Shown: in pieces, positions 7,162 through 16,124 of the stretch
Layout: each line of letters begins with the position of its first letter
Numbering within the stretch: position 1 is the first letter of the stretch
Source: Sulfuricurvum sp.
GTDB lineage: Bacteria > Campylobacterota > Campylobacteria > Campylobacterales > Sulfurimonadaceae
DNA: 60,656 bases
Assembly (NCBI GenBank): GCA_024637215.1
Contig: JAGXFM010000001.1
Location: 1-60,656, forward strand
Direction: 5' to 3'
Position numbers and translations under genes: made by a program
The notes under the pieces: generated by a model
Database searches by the model: none
What the model was told of the DNA's origin: nothing
The model's input: only the letters and a program-made list of their open reading frames with translations

Positions 7162-7909
7162 AACGTTTCGGATCAAAGAAAGTATCATCACTGATATGCC
7201 CGAATGCAGAGTTAATGGATACGAAAAGATCCGGATATTTCTCTTCCATTTCATGAAGCATTGTTTTCATCGAAGCACGGGCATGAGGCATTTTTACATC
7301 AAACCGCATCGAAGGGCACGCTTCATCCCCGATAGTCGGCATCTCATTTTCCAAAGCACATGCGGCAAGCTGACGTTCACGCAGCTGTATCAACGGACGA
7401 ATAACCATTAACCCGTTTCCCGCTTTGTATTTTGGTGCAAGAGCTCTCATATGACCGTTGTAAATCAGATTCATAAAAAAGCTCTCTGCCGTATCATCGA
7501 GATGATGTCCGAGAGCCACTTTATTGCATCCGTATTCAACTGCTGCACTGTACAGGGCACCACGCCGCATACGGGAAAAAAAACTGCAAAACGAAGAGTT
7601 TTGACGAATCTTTTCTCCCGCGATCTCATAGGTATTGGTCTCATAAATTTTATGCGGAATATCATACGTCGCACAGTGATTTATAAGTGCGGAGAAATCT
7701 TCACCCATCCCGTAGGTCACGGTTACTGCAATAATTTCAAATTTAAACGGAGCACGCCGCTGCTGTTCGCGCATCGCGTGTACCATAGTCAGTGAATCTT
7801 TCCCGCCGCTCAAACCGACAAGAATTTTATCACCCTCTTCGATAAGACCAAATTCGGCATTGGTTCGACCGATTTGGCGCATAATCTTTTTACTAAGCTT
7901 AATCCCCAA
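7151..7909 (-). CDS. ttcA: TtcA-like tRNA thiolation PP-loop ATPase
   Basis: A 252-residue enzyme of the TtcA family, which makes 2-thiocytidine in tRNA. The ATP pyrophosphatase motif SGGKDS is at residues 34-39, and GHHLDDTAESFFMN and the RMRRG element are in place. TtcA enzymes hold a [4Fe-4S] cluster with three cysteines, two of them in a CxxC. Here the sequence is FCSFFSRMRRG: Cys108 is kept but Phe stands at 111. The distal Cys is present at 198. The family assignment is firm; the exact product is less so. The start overlaps the mtnN stop by 11 bases, and the gene closes the long minus-strand run. Confidence 0.85.
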   Translation of the reverse strand: MGIKLSKKIMRQIGRTNAEFGLIEEGDKILVGLSGGKDSLTMVHAMREQQRRAPFKFEIIAVTVTYGMGEDFSALINHCATYDIPHKIYETNTYEIAGEKIRQNSSFCSFFSRMRRGALYSAAVEYGCNKVALGHHLDDTAESFFMNLIYNGHMRALAPKYKAGNGLMVIRPLIQLRERQLAACALENEMPTIGDEACPSMRFDVKMPHARASMKTMLHEMEEKYPDLFVSINSAFGHISDDTFFDPKRFNV

Positions 7910-8591
7910 GATGCTCTACCATTGTCAAAATAAATTTAGCACTTACTTTCGCCGAACTCTTTAAAAATGTATCGAAATCCATCCCTGCATCGCCGTCCGC
8001 CGTATCACTGATGGCACGGAGAACAAAAAACGGAACGTTGAAATTATGACACACACATGCCACACTCGCCCCTTCCATCTCCAATGCATCGGCTTTAAAC
8101 GTTGCCTCAATCCATGCTTTTCTCTCAGCTGATGCAACAAACTGATCGCCTGTCGCGATAATCCCCTCTTTTACTTTTACACTCAAATCTGCCGCTACTT
8201 TCGACGCAATGGCTAAAAGTGATTTATCCGCCTCGATCATAACCGAACCTTCAGGGATAAAACCGAAAGGGTGTCCAAACGCTGTAATATCAACATCATG
8301 CTGACACAAGGCACTCGCCATAACAAGATCACCGATTTTCAAATCTTTACTTATCCCCCCTGCTACTCCGCTAAAAAGAAGTTTTTCTGCATGAAAACGT
8401 TCAATCATTACCGATGCGGTAATCGCAGAGAATACTTTTCCTATTTTTGAATAAGCAATAACAAGTTCATGTCCTCCGTACGTGCATTCGTAAAAAACAT
8501 TTCCGGCATGTTCAATGGTCGTATAATTACCGACCGTTTCCAAAATTGGATCAATCTCTTCGCGCATTGCGCCCATGATGGCTATTTTCAT
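7899..8591 (-). CDS. mtnN: 5'-methylthioadenosine/S-adenosylhomocysteine nucleosidase
   Basis: A 230-residue Pfs/MtnN enzyme that cleaves adenine from methylthioadenosine and S-adenosylhomocysteine; in Campylobacterota it also serves the futalosine route to menaquinone. Typical motifs are MGAMREEI at the start, FSGVAGGI, ALEMEGASVA (ribose-binding Met-Glu) and RAISDTADGDA with the catalytic Asp. It lies 8 bases downstream of the amidohydrolase gene and overlaps ttcA. Confidence 0.95.
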   Translation of the reverse strand: MKIAIMGAMREEIDPILETVGNYTTIEHAGNVFYECTYGGHELVIAYSKIGKVFSAITASVMIERFHAEKLLFSGVAGGISKDLKIGDLVMASALCQHDVDITAFGHPFGFIPEGSVMIEADKSLLAIASKVAADLSVKVKEGIIATGDQFVASAERKAWIEATFKADALEMEGASVACVCHNFNVPFFVLRAISDTADGDAGMDFDTFLKSSAKVSAKFILTMVEHLGD

Positions 8592-8599
8592 TTTTTTCC

Positions 8600-9358
8600 T
8601 TACGTGTGTTTAACTAAATATCGACCCAGTTTTTTGAGACTTGCATCCAGTGAACAGAGTTTTTCTCCTCTGTCAAAAAGAGGTAAACTGTATTCAATTG
8701 TCCCCATAGGGGTAATAACACGGCTCCCGCCCCAAAATCCTAAACCGTCTTCAAATCCTACTCGATTTACAAAAACAACATAGTTATGGCTGAGCAATGC
8801 CGTTGATTTTAATAGAGCATCCCATTGTGACTCAATGCTTATCCCCTCATCGCTGAAGTTACGTGCGGGAGAAGCGGCTAATACATAAACAACTTCTGCA
8901 TCCGAGGCTGAAATAGTGGCTATTGTCTCTGCATGCCATAGATCTTCACATACCACCATAATCGCTTTGCCATACGGGGTACTAAAAGAAATTATCGTTT
9001 CACCGGCAACAAAATAACGCCCCTCTTCAAACATCCCATAGGTAGGAAGATAGTTTTTATGATGGATATGGAGCAATGAGCCTTTTGAAAAGTAAAGGGC
9101 ACTGTTATAGACGTTATCGTTATCCCACAATGCGGCACCGATAACAATATCGCACGCTACACTCGCACGAGCCAAATCATTCAATTCTTCAATTTTCCAT
9201 GCATCTTCATAGAGTTTATCTTGGAGCAAATAACCGCTCAATGCCAACTCCGGGAAAACAACTACATCCGCATCTTTGTTCGCCTCGATCAGTGTTAAAA
9301 CGTCATTCAAGTTTGAACGGTTTAGTTTCGGTGCGGATTGGATCAGAGCAACTTTCAT
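8600..9358 (-). CDS. carbon-nitrogen hydrolase (nitrilase superfamily)
   Basis: A 252-residue stand-alone CN-hydrolase. The Glu-Lys-Cys triad is visible as FPELALSGY, HHKNYLPTYGMFEEGRYF and VVCEDLWHAE. The CEDLW form resembles the glutaminase domain of NAD synthetase, but no synthetase domain follows, so the substrate amide is uncertain. Its start overlaps the fabD stop by one base (TAATG), showing operon translation. In C. jejuni, from memory, this gene is not between fabD and mtnN. Confidence 0.85.
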   Translation of the reverse strand: MKVALIQSAPKLNRSNLNDVLTLIEANKDADVVVFPELALSGYLLQDKLYEDAWKIEELNDLARASVACDIVIGAALWDNDNVYNSALYFSKGSLLHIHHKNYLPTYGMFEEGRYFVAGETIISFSTPYGKAIMVVCEDLWHAETIATISASDAEVVYVLAASPARNFSDEGISIESQWDALLKSTALLSHNYVVFVNRVGFEDGLGFWGGSRVITPMGTIEYSLPLFDRGEKLCSLDASLKKLGRYLVKHT

Positions 9359-10290
9359 TAGAGTGCTTCACAAACCTTGGCGAGTGATTCCATATCGCTA
9401 ATGCCTACTGTTTCAACATCAGGTGCATTTCGTTTATTCAACCCTTTGAGAACTGCACCGTTGCCAAACTCGATCATCATATCAATCTCACTGCTAATCC
9501 CTTCAACGGATTGTTTGTATTTCACCGGTTGGATAAGTTGAATCTTAAGAAGTTTCAATGCATCTGCTTTTGAAGCGTATTTTTCAGTCGTTACATTCGA
9601 AACAATCGGAGCGCTAAAACTCCCACTTACCATTTCTTCCATCGCTTCACCCAACGGCTCCATTGCACTTGAGAGTAGGGGACAATGACTTGCAATTGAC
9701 ATGTTGAGTAATAATGCCCGTTTTGCACCCGCTTCTTTAAATACGCTTTCCATACCTTGAAGATCTTCTTTAATTCCGGCGACAACCAGTTGACCTGTTT
9801 GATTATAGTTTGCAGGCCAAACTTGTTTTCCCTCACTATTGGCCACAGCACAAAGCTCTTCAACGATTGCATCATCCAGACCCAGAATCGCCATCATCCC
9901 GGCATTGATACTCTCACAGGCTTCGCTCATTAATTTGCCCCGTTTATGTACCAAATCGACCGCATCAACATAATCGATTGCACCGGATGCACATAGAGCG
10001 CTAAATTCACCTAACGAATGTCCCAAAAACATCACCGCATCTGTTGGACGAGCTTCTTGAAATAATTTATAGGCTATCATGGATATAAGTAAAATAGCAG
10101 GTTGAGTGTATTCGGTTTGATCAAGTTGTTCATTAGGTTCAAATAAAAGTTTTGTAAAATCAACTCTGATACGTTCACCCGCTCTCTCAAACATTTCGCG
10201 TGCGAGCGCACTGTTTTCATAAAACGATTTGCCCATACCGATGCTTTGAGAGCCTTGACCCGGAAAAATCATTGCAATTTTTTTTGACAT
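9358..10290 (-). CDS. fabD: malonyl-CoA:ACP transacylase
   Basis: A 310-residue enzyme that loads malonate onto acyl carrier protein for fatty acid synthesis. It begins with the family signature FPGQGSQSIGMG and contains the nucleophile elbow GHSLGEFSAL (Ser about residue 92) and the oxyanion and His regions further on (SIASHCPLL). Length is normal. Its start overlaps the regulator stop by one base and its stop overlaps the hydrolase start by one base. Confidence 0.96.
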   Translation of the reverse strand: MSKKIAMIFPGQGSQSIGMGKSFYENSALAREMFERAGERIRVDFTKLLFEPNEQLDQTEYTQPAILLISMIAYKLFQEARPTDAVMFLGHSLGEFSALCASGAIDYVDAVDLVHKRGKLMSEACESINAGMMAILGLDDAIVEELCAVANSEGKQVWPANYNQTGQLVVAGIKEDLQGMESVFKEAGAKRALLLNMSIASHCPLLSSAMEPLGEAMEEMVSGSFSAPIVSNVTTEKYASKADALKLLKIQLIQPVKYKQSVEGISSEIDMMIEFGNGAVLKGLNKRNAPDVETVGISDMESLAKVCEAL

Positions 10291-11060
10291 TAATGTTCCT
10301 TTATTTCTAATTGATACTCGGAATGATCTGCAATTTTTTTCCGCAATGTGTTGCGATTCAATCCAAGTCGCTCAGATAACTGTAATTGAGATTTAAATCG
10401 TTTAATTCCTGCACGGATAAGGGGAACTTCATACAAATGTAAAAAAGCTCTATAGTCATTATTACTTCCGAGTTTTCCCTCTAAATAATGTTCCATAATT
10501 TCCATCAAATCATTCTCATTAATACTGTCAAAAAGATAATGAAGATATACCTGACGGCGAAGGGAAATAGCATTTTCACTTAAATCAGGGACAAATCCGT
10601 TTAAATCAAATGGCTCAGATTTTCCAAGAGTATGCCGTGCTTCTTTTACAAAAGCATCAATCAATACAGCAACATCTTCATTGCGTTCGCTTAACGGCGG
10701 TAAGGCGAGACGAATCGTAAAAATCTCATCCAACTGATCTTGAGAGTATCGAAAACCACCCGTTGCAATAACACGTGTTCGTGTTTTTTGAATGGTTTCA
10801 ATAAGACGTTTCAGATTAGCTACATTATCAAGACGATGGATAATGACATCGCTGTGTGATTCTATTGCGTCCAGTAGCTCATCAAAATGACTCGCATCAA
10901 TAATCGGTGCGTGCGGAAGAATATAACGGGCAAGGGTAAGTTTACCCGTACCCCGTTCTCCGAAGATAATGGCATTTACCCCTAAACCTTTGAGTAAATT
11001 TGCTGTTTTAAACGCTTCTATTGAAGCGTTTGATGCCGTTAAAAAATTAGTGACATCCAC
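10290..11060 (-). CDS. degenerate AAA/Fis-type transcriptional regulator
   Basis: About 256 residues from the GTG chosen here; the ORF track ATG at 11099 would overlap slyD by 53 bases and has no ribosome site. The fold is that of a bacterial enhancer-binding protein: a Walker A-like GERGTGKLTLAR, LPPLSERNEDVAVLIDAF, and a C-terminal Fis helix-turn-helix (QLSERLGLNRNTLRKKI). There is no GAFTGA sigma-54 contact loop, and the Walker B region reads VIIHRLDNV rather than a hydrophobic run plus Asp-Glu. It therefore should not activate sigma-54 polymerase and may act as a simple DNA binder. Targets are unknown. Confidence 0.75.
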   Translation of the reverse strand: MDVTNFLTASNASIEAFKTANLLKGLGVNAIIFGERGTGKLTLARYILPHAPIIDASHFDELLDAIESHSDVIIHRLDNVANLKRLIETIQKTRTRVIATGGFRYSQDQLDEIFTIRLALPPLSERNEDVAVLIDAFVKEARHTLGKSEPFDLNGFVPDLSENAISLRRQVYLHYLFDSINENDLMEIMEHYLEGKLGSNNDYRAFLHLYEVPLIRAGIKRFKSQLQLSERLGLNRNTLRKKIADHSEYQLEIKEH

Positions 11061-11568
11061 AACCGTGATTTCCGCCACTTCCACAACATCCGCTATCATC
11101 TACTTTGTTTTCAGCCGGAATTCCGGTCATCGCTTCTTCAGCCGATGCATCACGCACATTACTGATAGTGACGCTAAACATCAAATCTTTTCCTGCAAGG
11201 GGGTGATTAAAATCAATAATGACCAAATCATCTTTGATCTCTTTAACCAATACTTGAACCGTTCCGCCGTCTTCGCCTTGACCGTATAATGTCATTCCGA
11301 CATTCAAATCAATCCCTGCAAATTGCTCACGCGGAAGCTCTTGCTGTGCTGCTTCATTGTAATCGCCGTATGCATCTGCCGCTTTTACAAGAACATCACC
11401 TTTTTCACCCATATTCATATGTGCAATCCCTGCTTCAAGACCAGGGATAATTTGCCCTTTACCGAACATGAATGTTAATGGATGTCCACCGACATTGCTA
11501 TCTACAACGTTTCCGCCGTCACGTACTTCGTATTCAATCGATACGATTTGATTATTTTCAATTGCCAT
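11047..11568 (-). CDS. slyD: FKBP-type peptidyl-prolyl isomerase with metal-binding tail
   Basis: A 173-residue SlyD-type folding helper. The FKBP domain (residues 1-70 and 120-145) is split by the chaperone flap (about 75-120), seen as VGMTLYGQGEDGG flanked by DFNHPLAGKDL. The C-terminus is rich in Cys and His (CCGSGGNHGCGCH), the nickel-binding tail that in other bacteria feeds hydrogenase or urease maturation. A -10 box lies upstream, so it can start its own transcript inside the run. Confidence 0.95.
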   Translation of the reverse strand: MAIENNQIVSIEYEVRDGGNVVDSNVGGHPLTFMFGKGQIIPGLEAGIAHMNMGEKGDVLVKAADAYGDYNEAAQQELPREQFAGIDLNVGMTLYGQGEDGGTVQVLVKEIKDDLVIIDFNHPLAGKDLMFSVTISNVRDASAEEAMTGIPAENKVDDSGCCGSGGNHGCGCH

Positions 11569-11595
11569 TTTAGTGCCTTAACTTTAGATTGTGCG

Positions 11596-11601
11596 ATTTT
11601 A
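11596..11601 (-). promoter_or_regulatory. -10 box of slyD
   Basis: On the minus strand TGCTAAAATCGCAC carries TAAAAT about 27 bases before the slyD ATG, in the 72-base gap after cpoB. It probably separates the Tol-Pal genes from the slyD-fabD-mtnN group. Confidence 0.5.
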
Positions 11602-11640
11602 GCACATTTACCTATAGCGATGCTGAAAATAGCCATATAG

Positions 11641-12516
11641 CTATTTTAGCTTAGAGAGCCTCTCACTCGCTTCTCTGGCTGCTCCGCTTCCATTGAATTT
11701 TGAAATTGTTGCTTGGTAAAACGCTTTAGCCATCCCATTATCCCCTGTTTTTTCCATCGAGATCCCTGAGTGAAGTAAAAGTGTCGGCATATAGAGTGCT
11801 TTTTCATTACGTGAAGCGCTCTCTTTATAGCTAGCAACCGCTTCTTTATAATTTTTGCGCTCAAACTGTGTCTCACCGATCATATACATCGCTTCGGCAG
11901 TTTTATACTTTTTCACGACCATCTGCTCAAAATAACTCTGTGCATCACCATATTTCTTTTGAGAAAAGAGTTTATTCGCCTCTTTTTCAATCGCAGAATT
12001 CGACATTTTTTCAGGGGTTGCTGTACGCTCAGGAACACTGACCTTAAGTTGTTTAATCAGAGCCGCAAATTGTTCTTTACTCACATAAGCGCTATTGATC
12101 CCGTCAACAACATGCGAAAGCTCTTCTAAAAGAGTTTTAAACTGAGCAATATTTTCGGAATTCGCATTCACTTGTTTACTCAATTCTTCTAGCGTTACGC
12201 TGCTATTGCCGTCGGTTATGAGTTTCTCTTGAAGTTTTTGAAGTGTCAAGGTTTGTTCATTAGAGCGTTGGCTTAATCCCTCAATAATTCCCTGCATCCC
12301 GTCAAGTCGTTCACTAACCGTTTCCACTTTTGCGATTTGCACATTATTTTTTTGGATGACGGATTGAATCTCTTTTTTATTCTCGAGAATCAGTTTCTCT
12401 TCATGGGTAAGACCGTATGGATTAGGGTTATTGAGATCACCCGCCCCGAAAGCCGAAGGCTCGGAAGCAGATGCAATGGTAATGAGTAAGAAAGGAAGAA
12501 GTAGAAACGAACGCAT
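11641..12516 (-). CDS. cpoB: Tol-Pal accessory protein, CpoB/YbgF
   Basis: A 291-residue periplasmic protein with a signal peptide (MRSFLLLPFLLITIASA). The first half is a predicted coiled coil with many heptads (about residues 40-155). The second half holds TPR-like repeats (NSAIEKEANKLFSQKKYGDAQSYF, then ETQFERKNYKEAVASY). This is the CpoB layout, which ties the Tol complex to peptidoglycan synthesis during constriction. The start abuts the pal stop with no gap, matching the usual last place in a tol-pal operon. Confidence 0.88.
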   Translation of the reverse strand: MRSFLLLPFLLITIASASEPSAFGAGDLNNPNPYGLTHEEKLILENKKEIQSVIQKNNVQIAKVETVSERLDGMQGIIEGLSQRSNEQTLTLQKLQEKLITDGNSSVTLEELSKQVNANSENIAQFKTLLEELSHVVDGINSAYVSKEQFAALIKQLKVSVPERTATPEKMSNSAIEKEANKLFSQKKYGDAQSYFEQMVVKKYKTAEAMYMIGETQFERKNYKEAVASYKESASRNEKALYMPTLLLHSGISMEKTGDNGMAKAFYQATISKFNGSGAAREASERLSKLK

Positions 12517-13068
12517 TTACGGAAGTTTGAAATCTACACGACGATTTTTAGCCCAGCACTCTTGTGTTTTTTCTAAACAAACCGGATTACTCTCACCAAA
12601 ACTTGCCATCGTGATTGAATCAGCATTTACACCGCTGTTTACCAATGATGCTTTTACAGTGTTGGCACGTTTAAGACCGAGAGCGTAATTGTATTCATCG
12701 CTACCGAATTCATCACAATTACCTTCAAGTTTAATCGATTTACCTTTAACCAAAAGGGTATTTTTTGTCATTGATTCTTGCATATCTTCACGAATCTCAA
12801 ATTTATCATAATCGAATTGAATACTAACCAATTGACCGTCTGAACCGTTTGTACCGTTTGACCCAGATACAGATGTATCGTTTGCACTTGCATTTGTTAT
12901 AGGGGCAATGACCGCATTAGTATCTGTCCCGGTTGTTTGTGTTGCATTTGTCCCGATTGACGTTCCATTTGCATTTGCCGTAGCATCGATTGCAGGTTCT
13001 TTAGAACTACATCCACTTAAAACTAACATTGCTACCGTTGCGCTTAAAAAAGCAACTTTTTTCATCAT
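12517..13068 (-). CDS. pal: peptidoglycan-associated lipoprotein
   Basis: A 183-residue outer-membrane lipoprotein. The signal peptide ends in VLSGC (Cys about 20). A Thr/Asn/Ser-rich linker follows, then an OmpA-like peptidoglycan-binding domain from about residue 80 (QFDYDKFEI, GNCDEFGSDEYNYALGLKRA, NRRVDF). It anchors the outer membrane to the wall and partners TolB. A -10 box close upstream suggests an extra promoter. Homologues in Campylobacter are the Omp18 antigens. Confidence 0.95.
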   Translation of the reverse strand: MMKKVAFLSATVAMLVLSGCSSKEPAIDATANANGTSIGTNATQTTGTDTNAVIAPITNASANDTSVSGSNGTNGSDGQLVSIQFDYDKFEIREDMQESMTKNTLLVKGKSIKLEGNCDEFGSDEYNYALGLKRANTVKASLVNSGVNADSITMASFGESNPVCLEKTQECWAKNRRVDFKLP

Positions 13069-13082
13069 GATATCTCCTCAGG

Positions 13083-13088
13083 ATTATA
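13083..13088 (-). promoter_or_regulatory. -10 box before pal
   Basis: TATAAT on the minus strand lies 14 bases before the pal ATG, in the 57-base tolB-pal gap. It would leave a short leader holding the ribosome site GAGGAGATATC. This may give pal and cpoB extra transcription. Confidence 0.4.
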
Positions 13089-13125
13089 AATATTTAACGT
13101 TATGATACCTAAAAAATTGTTAACA

Positions 13126-14373
13126 CTACCAATCAATAGACTGAATTCGCCCTATTTTCAGTGGAAATGCAAAGCTTTTGTTAAGTCCAAAACGGATAAC
13201 GCCGATAGAACTGCGTGATCCTTCTTGTTTCGTATACAAAATCGCTTCACCATCAGGAGAAAATCTTGGAAAATCATTCTCTCCACTCGCCGTTAGCCGT
13301 TTAACATTACCCGAGTTAAGAGACAAGAGATGAAGATTAAAGGTATTGCCTGCAAAATTTGCGCTATTCTCTCTGGCTTTATAGACTAGAAAATTTTTAT
13401 ACGAGCTCAAAGAAGAGTTGCTTTTACCTTGATACACCAATTGTGAAACCGCATTGCTGTTAATACGCGTCGAAAATATATTAGGATATCCCAAACGGTT
13501 AGAGACAAAAGCAATCGATCCATCCCCCATAAACTGTCCGTTAACATCAATCCCTGAATAATCGGTAATACGTGTTTTATTACCCGAGAGCGTATCATAA
13601 AGAAAAATATCAGGTTGTCCGTTGGGTGCCAACGTTAATAAGAGGCGGCTGCCATCTTCACTCACATCCGAACATACCGCCATCCCGTCTGAACTGATTA
13701 TCCTCTCTTTTTTTCCGCTAAAAAGATTCATTTTGTAAATTGTCGGCTTCATGTCCGATAAAGCGGTATAGTATAAATCAGTTTGCTCGCGATTAGCCCA
13801 TTTTGCAAATCCGTACATCCCCCCTTTTAAAATCACTTTTTGATACGAAAGGGTGTAATCTGATGCCACTATTTCTGATTGTCTCGGACTCGTTAAGCGG
13901 ATGAATAAGACTTTGCGCTTAATCCAGTCGATAGGAGAACCGCCAAGTTTTGCATTAATATCATAGGCGATCGAATGCGACAAAAATACTGCCATTTCAC
14001 TCTGTTTCAAAACATAATTTTTAAAAAATAGCTCTCTTCCATTCTGGAGCAGTTTGATATCTGCACGTATTCCCCCTGCTCCGTCGTTACTTAAACGATA
14101 GCGCAGTATATACTGAGCATCTTTATGTATTGGTGAGGGTAGAGGTGAGTCAAATGCCGCAGTCGCATAACGCTCATCAACCGTAAATAAAGAAACCACA
14201 TTCATATCCGCCGCTAACATTTTGGTAAATTTTTGGCTTATTTCACTGCTTTGCGGCGATGAATCTTCAATCGCTAGCGGTGATAATCCCTCAACCCCTT
14301 TAACGACTTCAAGAGTAGCATCTGCCCCCCATGTAAGTTGAATTAATGTTAAAATAAAAAATAAAAATTTCAA
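13126..14373 (-). CDS. tolB: Tol system translocation protein TolB
   Basis: A 415-residue periplasmic protein with a signal peptide (MKFLFFILTLIQLTWGA). An N-terminal alpha/beta domain (to about residue 150) precedes a beta-propeller with WD40-like PD40 repeats, for example DGSRLLLTLAPNGQPDIFLYD and ENDFPRFSPDGEAILYTKQ. It couples the TolQRA motor to Pal. It lies 4 bases after the tolA-like gene and before pal. Confidence 0.95.
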   Translation of the reverse strand: MKFLFFILTLIQLTWGADATLEVVKGVEGLSPLAIEDSSPQSSEISQKFTKMLAADMNVVSLFTVDERYATAAFDSPLPSPIHKDAQYILRYRLSNDGAGGIRADIKLLQNGRELFFKNYVLKQSEMAVFLSHSIAYDINAKLGGSPIDWIKRKVLFIRLTSPRQSEIVASDYTLSYQKVILKGGMYGFAKWANREQTDLYYTALSDMKPTIYKMNLFSGKKERIISSDGMAVCSDVSEDGSRLLLTLAPNGQPDIFLYDTLSGNKTRITDYSGIDVNGQFMGDGSIAFVSNRLGYPNIFSTRINSNAVSQLVYQGKSNSSLSSYKNFLVYKARENSANFAGNTFNLHLLSLNSGNVKRLTASGENDFPRFSPDGEAILYTKQEGSRSSIGVIRFGLNKSFAFPLKIGRIQSIDW

Positions 14374-14377
14374 ATGA

Positions 14378-15124
14378 TTACTCCTTAGCGGTTAGTATAA
14401 ATTCCAAAATTGCATCTTTTCCCTCAGGATGTTCCGGAAAGCGAATAGAAACAAGTCGATCTTTTAGCCACTCGACTTCGCTGTTAAACGACCTATTTCC
14501 GGAATAACTAATCACTTTGTAACTGATTAATTTTCCGGATGCACTAATACTCATACGTACTCGTGCTACTTCCCCTGCCGTTCCTGAAGGAGGACGAAAA
14601 TAGGTATAAACCAGACCTTGAATCTTAGCATGGTATTCGTTAACAAGTGGTCCACTCGATCCCCCTTGAGTGACCATCTTAACAGAAGGCTTGAGTAGAT
14701 CGACTTTACTCACTTTATCCGAAAAACGGGGAGAATCTTTTTTCTCCAAGATCTCTTTTTCAAGTGCACTCAATTGTTCTCTGTGTTTACTCTCTTCTCG
14801 TATTTTTTTAGGTGTTCGGTCTACCTTTACCTGAGAAAAAAGATCAGATATTTCAGGAACTTCTTCCTCTTCGACAATAGGTTTTTCTTCTACAGGCTCA
14901 GGTTCAGCTTTTTCAGGGGAAGTAAGAGCTTCAGTGCTTGTTTGAATTTCAGCTGTTGTCGGTTCAATGAGAGATACCGATACATACTCACTTTCTTTCA
15001 TGGCAAAGTGCTCTATCGTCGGAGACAATGCTAAACTGTACGCTGATAAAAATAGCAAAACAAGAAAAAGTGTAATCGAAATCAATCCACTTAGAAAAAA
15101 ATAGCGATCTTGGTTAAAACTCAT
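14378..15124 (-). CDS. tolA: TolA/TonB-type energy transducer
   Basis: A 248-residue protein anchored by one N-terminal membrane helix (about residues 10-33). An acidic, proline-rich periplasmic stretch follows (EKAEPEPVEEKPIVEEEEVPEIS), then a C-terminal TonB/TolA domain (RVRMSISASGKLISYKVISYSGN). Position between tolR and tolB argues for TolA; the sequence alone would also fit TonB. The long helical stalk of enteric TolA is much shorter here, as is usual in Campylobacterota. Confidence 0.82.
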   Translation of the reverse strand: MSFNQDRYFFLSGLISITLFLVLLFLSAYSLALSPTIEHFAMKESEYVSVSLIEPTTAEIQTSTEALTSPEKAEPEPVEEKPIVEEEEVPEISDLFSQVKVDRTPKKIREESKHREQLSALEKEILEKKDSPRFSDKVSKVDLLKPSVKMVTQGGSSGPLVNEYHAKIQGLVYTYFRPPSGTAGEVARVRMSISASGKLISYKVISYSGNRSFNSEVEWLKDRLVSIRFPEHPEGKDAILEFILTAKE

Positions 15125-15159
15125 TTGACAGCATCTTTTATAGAAACTCTAAAATACGT

Positions 15160-15561
15160 TTAGCCATTGGATGCTAACGATACTTCTCGAAAACCGGCTT
15201 TTTTAACTGCCCCTAATACGGACATTACTTTTCCATAATCAAGCGTTTGATCTGCACTTATCAAGACAGTAGCATCATGATTTAACGTCTGTGCATGAAG
15301 AGAAAAATTATCTTCAAAGGTATCCATTTTAAACGGTTCTTTGTTAACCGTAATCTCCCCACCTTTACTGATAGTAATATGTACAGGAGGAATTTTTGTC
15401 AGCTCTTTTTGCGCGGAACCCTTGGGAAGTCGGATTAACTCTTCATAAACGATATTGGGTGAAATAACCATCAAAATAGCAAGTAAAACCAACATTACAT
15501 CCACGAGGGGAGTAATGTTGAGTTCCGGTTTTTCATCCCAATCAAACATTGTGTTAGGCAT
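15160..15561 (-). CDS. tolR: TolR/ExbD-type motor protein
   Basis: A 133-residue protein with one membrane helix near the N-terminus and a periplasmic domain. The helix has the conserved proton-path Asp in ELNITPLVDVMLVLLAI. I moved the start from 15582 to ATG 15561 (MPNTMFDWDEKPELN), which overlaps the tolQ stop by 8 bases instead of 29. With TolQ it uses the proton gradient to drive TolA. Confidence 0.9.
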   Translation of the reverse strand: MPNTMFDWDEKPELNITPLVDVMLVLLAILMVISPNIVYEELIRLPKGSAQKELTKIPPVHITISKGGEITVNKEPFKMDTFEDNFSLHAQTLNHDATVLISADQTLDYGKVMSVLGAVKKAGFREVSLASNG

Positions 15562-16120
15562 CTTTAGAAAGGAGTGCATCACCTTGCATACGAATCAGAC
15601 CTGATAATTCAAAAGCTTTGCGTTTGAGTATTTGATGATAGGTATAGGCAAAAATAGCAACAAATATTCCTGAAGCAGTCGCAACCAATGCGTCTGAAAC
15701 ACCCGAAGCGATTACACTCATCGTTCCACTCGCCTGCCCGATATTGTCAAACGTATCCAAGATGGAAACAACCGTACCAAAAAGGCCGATAAAAGGGGTA
15801 GTTGATGCAACAATGGAGAGAAACATCAACCCCTTCGTCGCCTCTTTGGTAGCCGAATAAGAAGCCATATCAAACAAAGAGGTTGAAAGACGTGATGATG
15901 ATTTTGTAAAATGACTTAAATACGCAAAATCAGGGATTTTAGATGATCCAAGCAATAATGACTCAAGTGATTGGTTTTCAGTGGTAATCCATTGATTAAG
16001 AGAAAAAAAGCGGTAAAAAAAAGTCCAATTAACGGCTATAAAATAAAGAGAGAGGACCAGTAACACAAAAAGTGTTACCGGATGGCTTTTATCGTAAAAA
16101 TTTGCAAATGATTGAAACAT
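15554..16120 (-). CDS. tolQ: TolQ/ExbB/MotA-type proton channel protein
   Basis: A 188-residue inner-membrane protein with three predicted helices, at about residues 15-35, 90-115 and 140-160. The MotA/ExbB signature is clear (VASTTPFIGLFGTVVSILDTF, then GVSDALVATASGIFVAI). It forms the stator-like pore with TolR. It starts only 4 bases after the atpC stop, so the Tol genes are physically continuous with the ATP synthase operon. Confidence 0.92.
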   Translation of the reverse strand: MFQSFANFYDKSHPVTLFVLLVLSLYFIAVNWTFFYRFFSLNQWITTENQSLESLLLGSSKIPDFAYLSHFTKSSSRLSTSLFDMASYSATKEATKGLMFLSIVASTTPFIGLFGTVVSILDTFDNIGQASGTMSVIASGVSDALVATASGIFVAIFAYTYHQILKRKAFELSGLIRMQGDALLSKDA

Positions 16121-16124
16121 TGAC

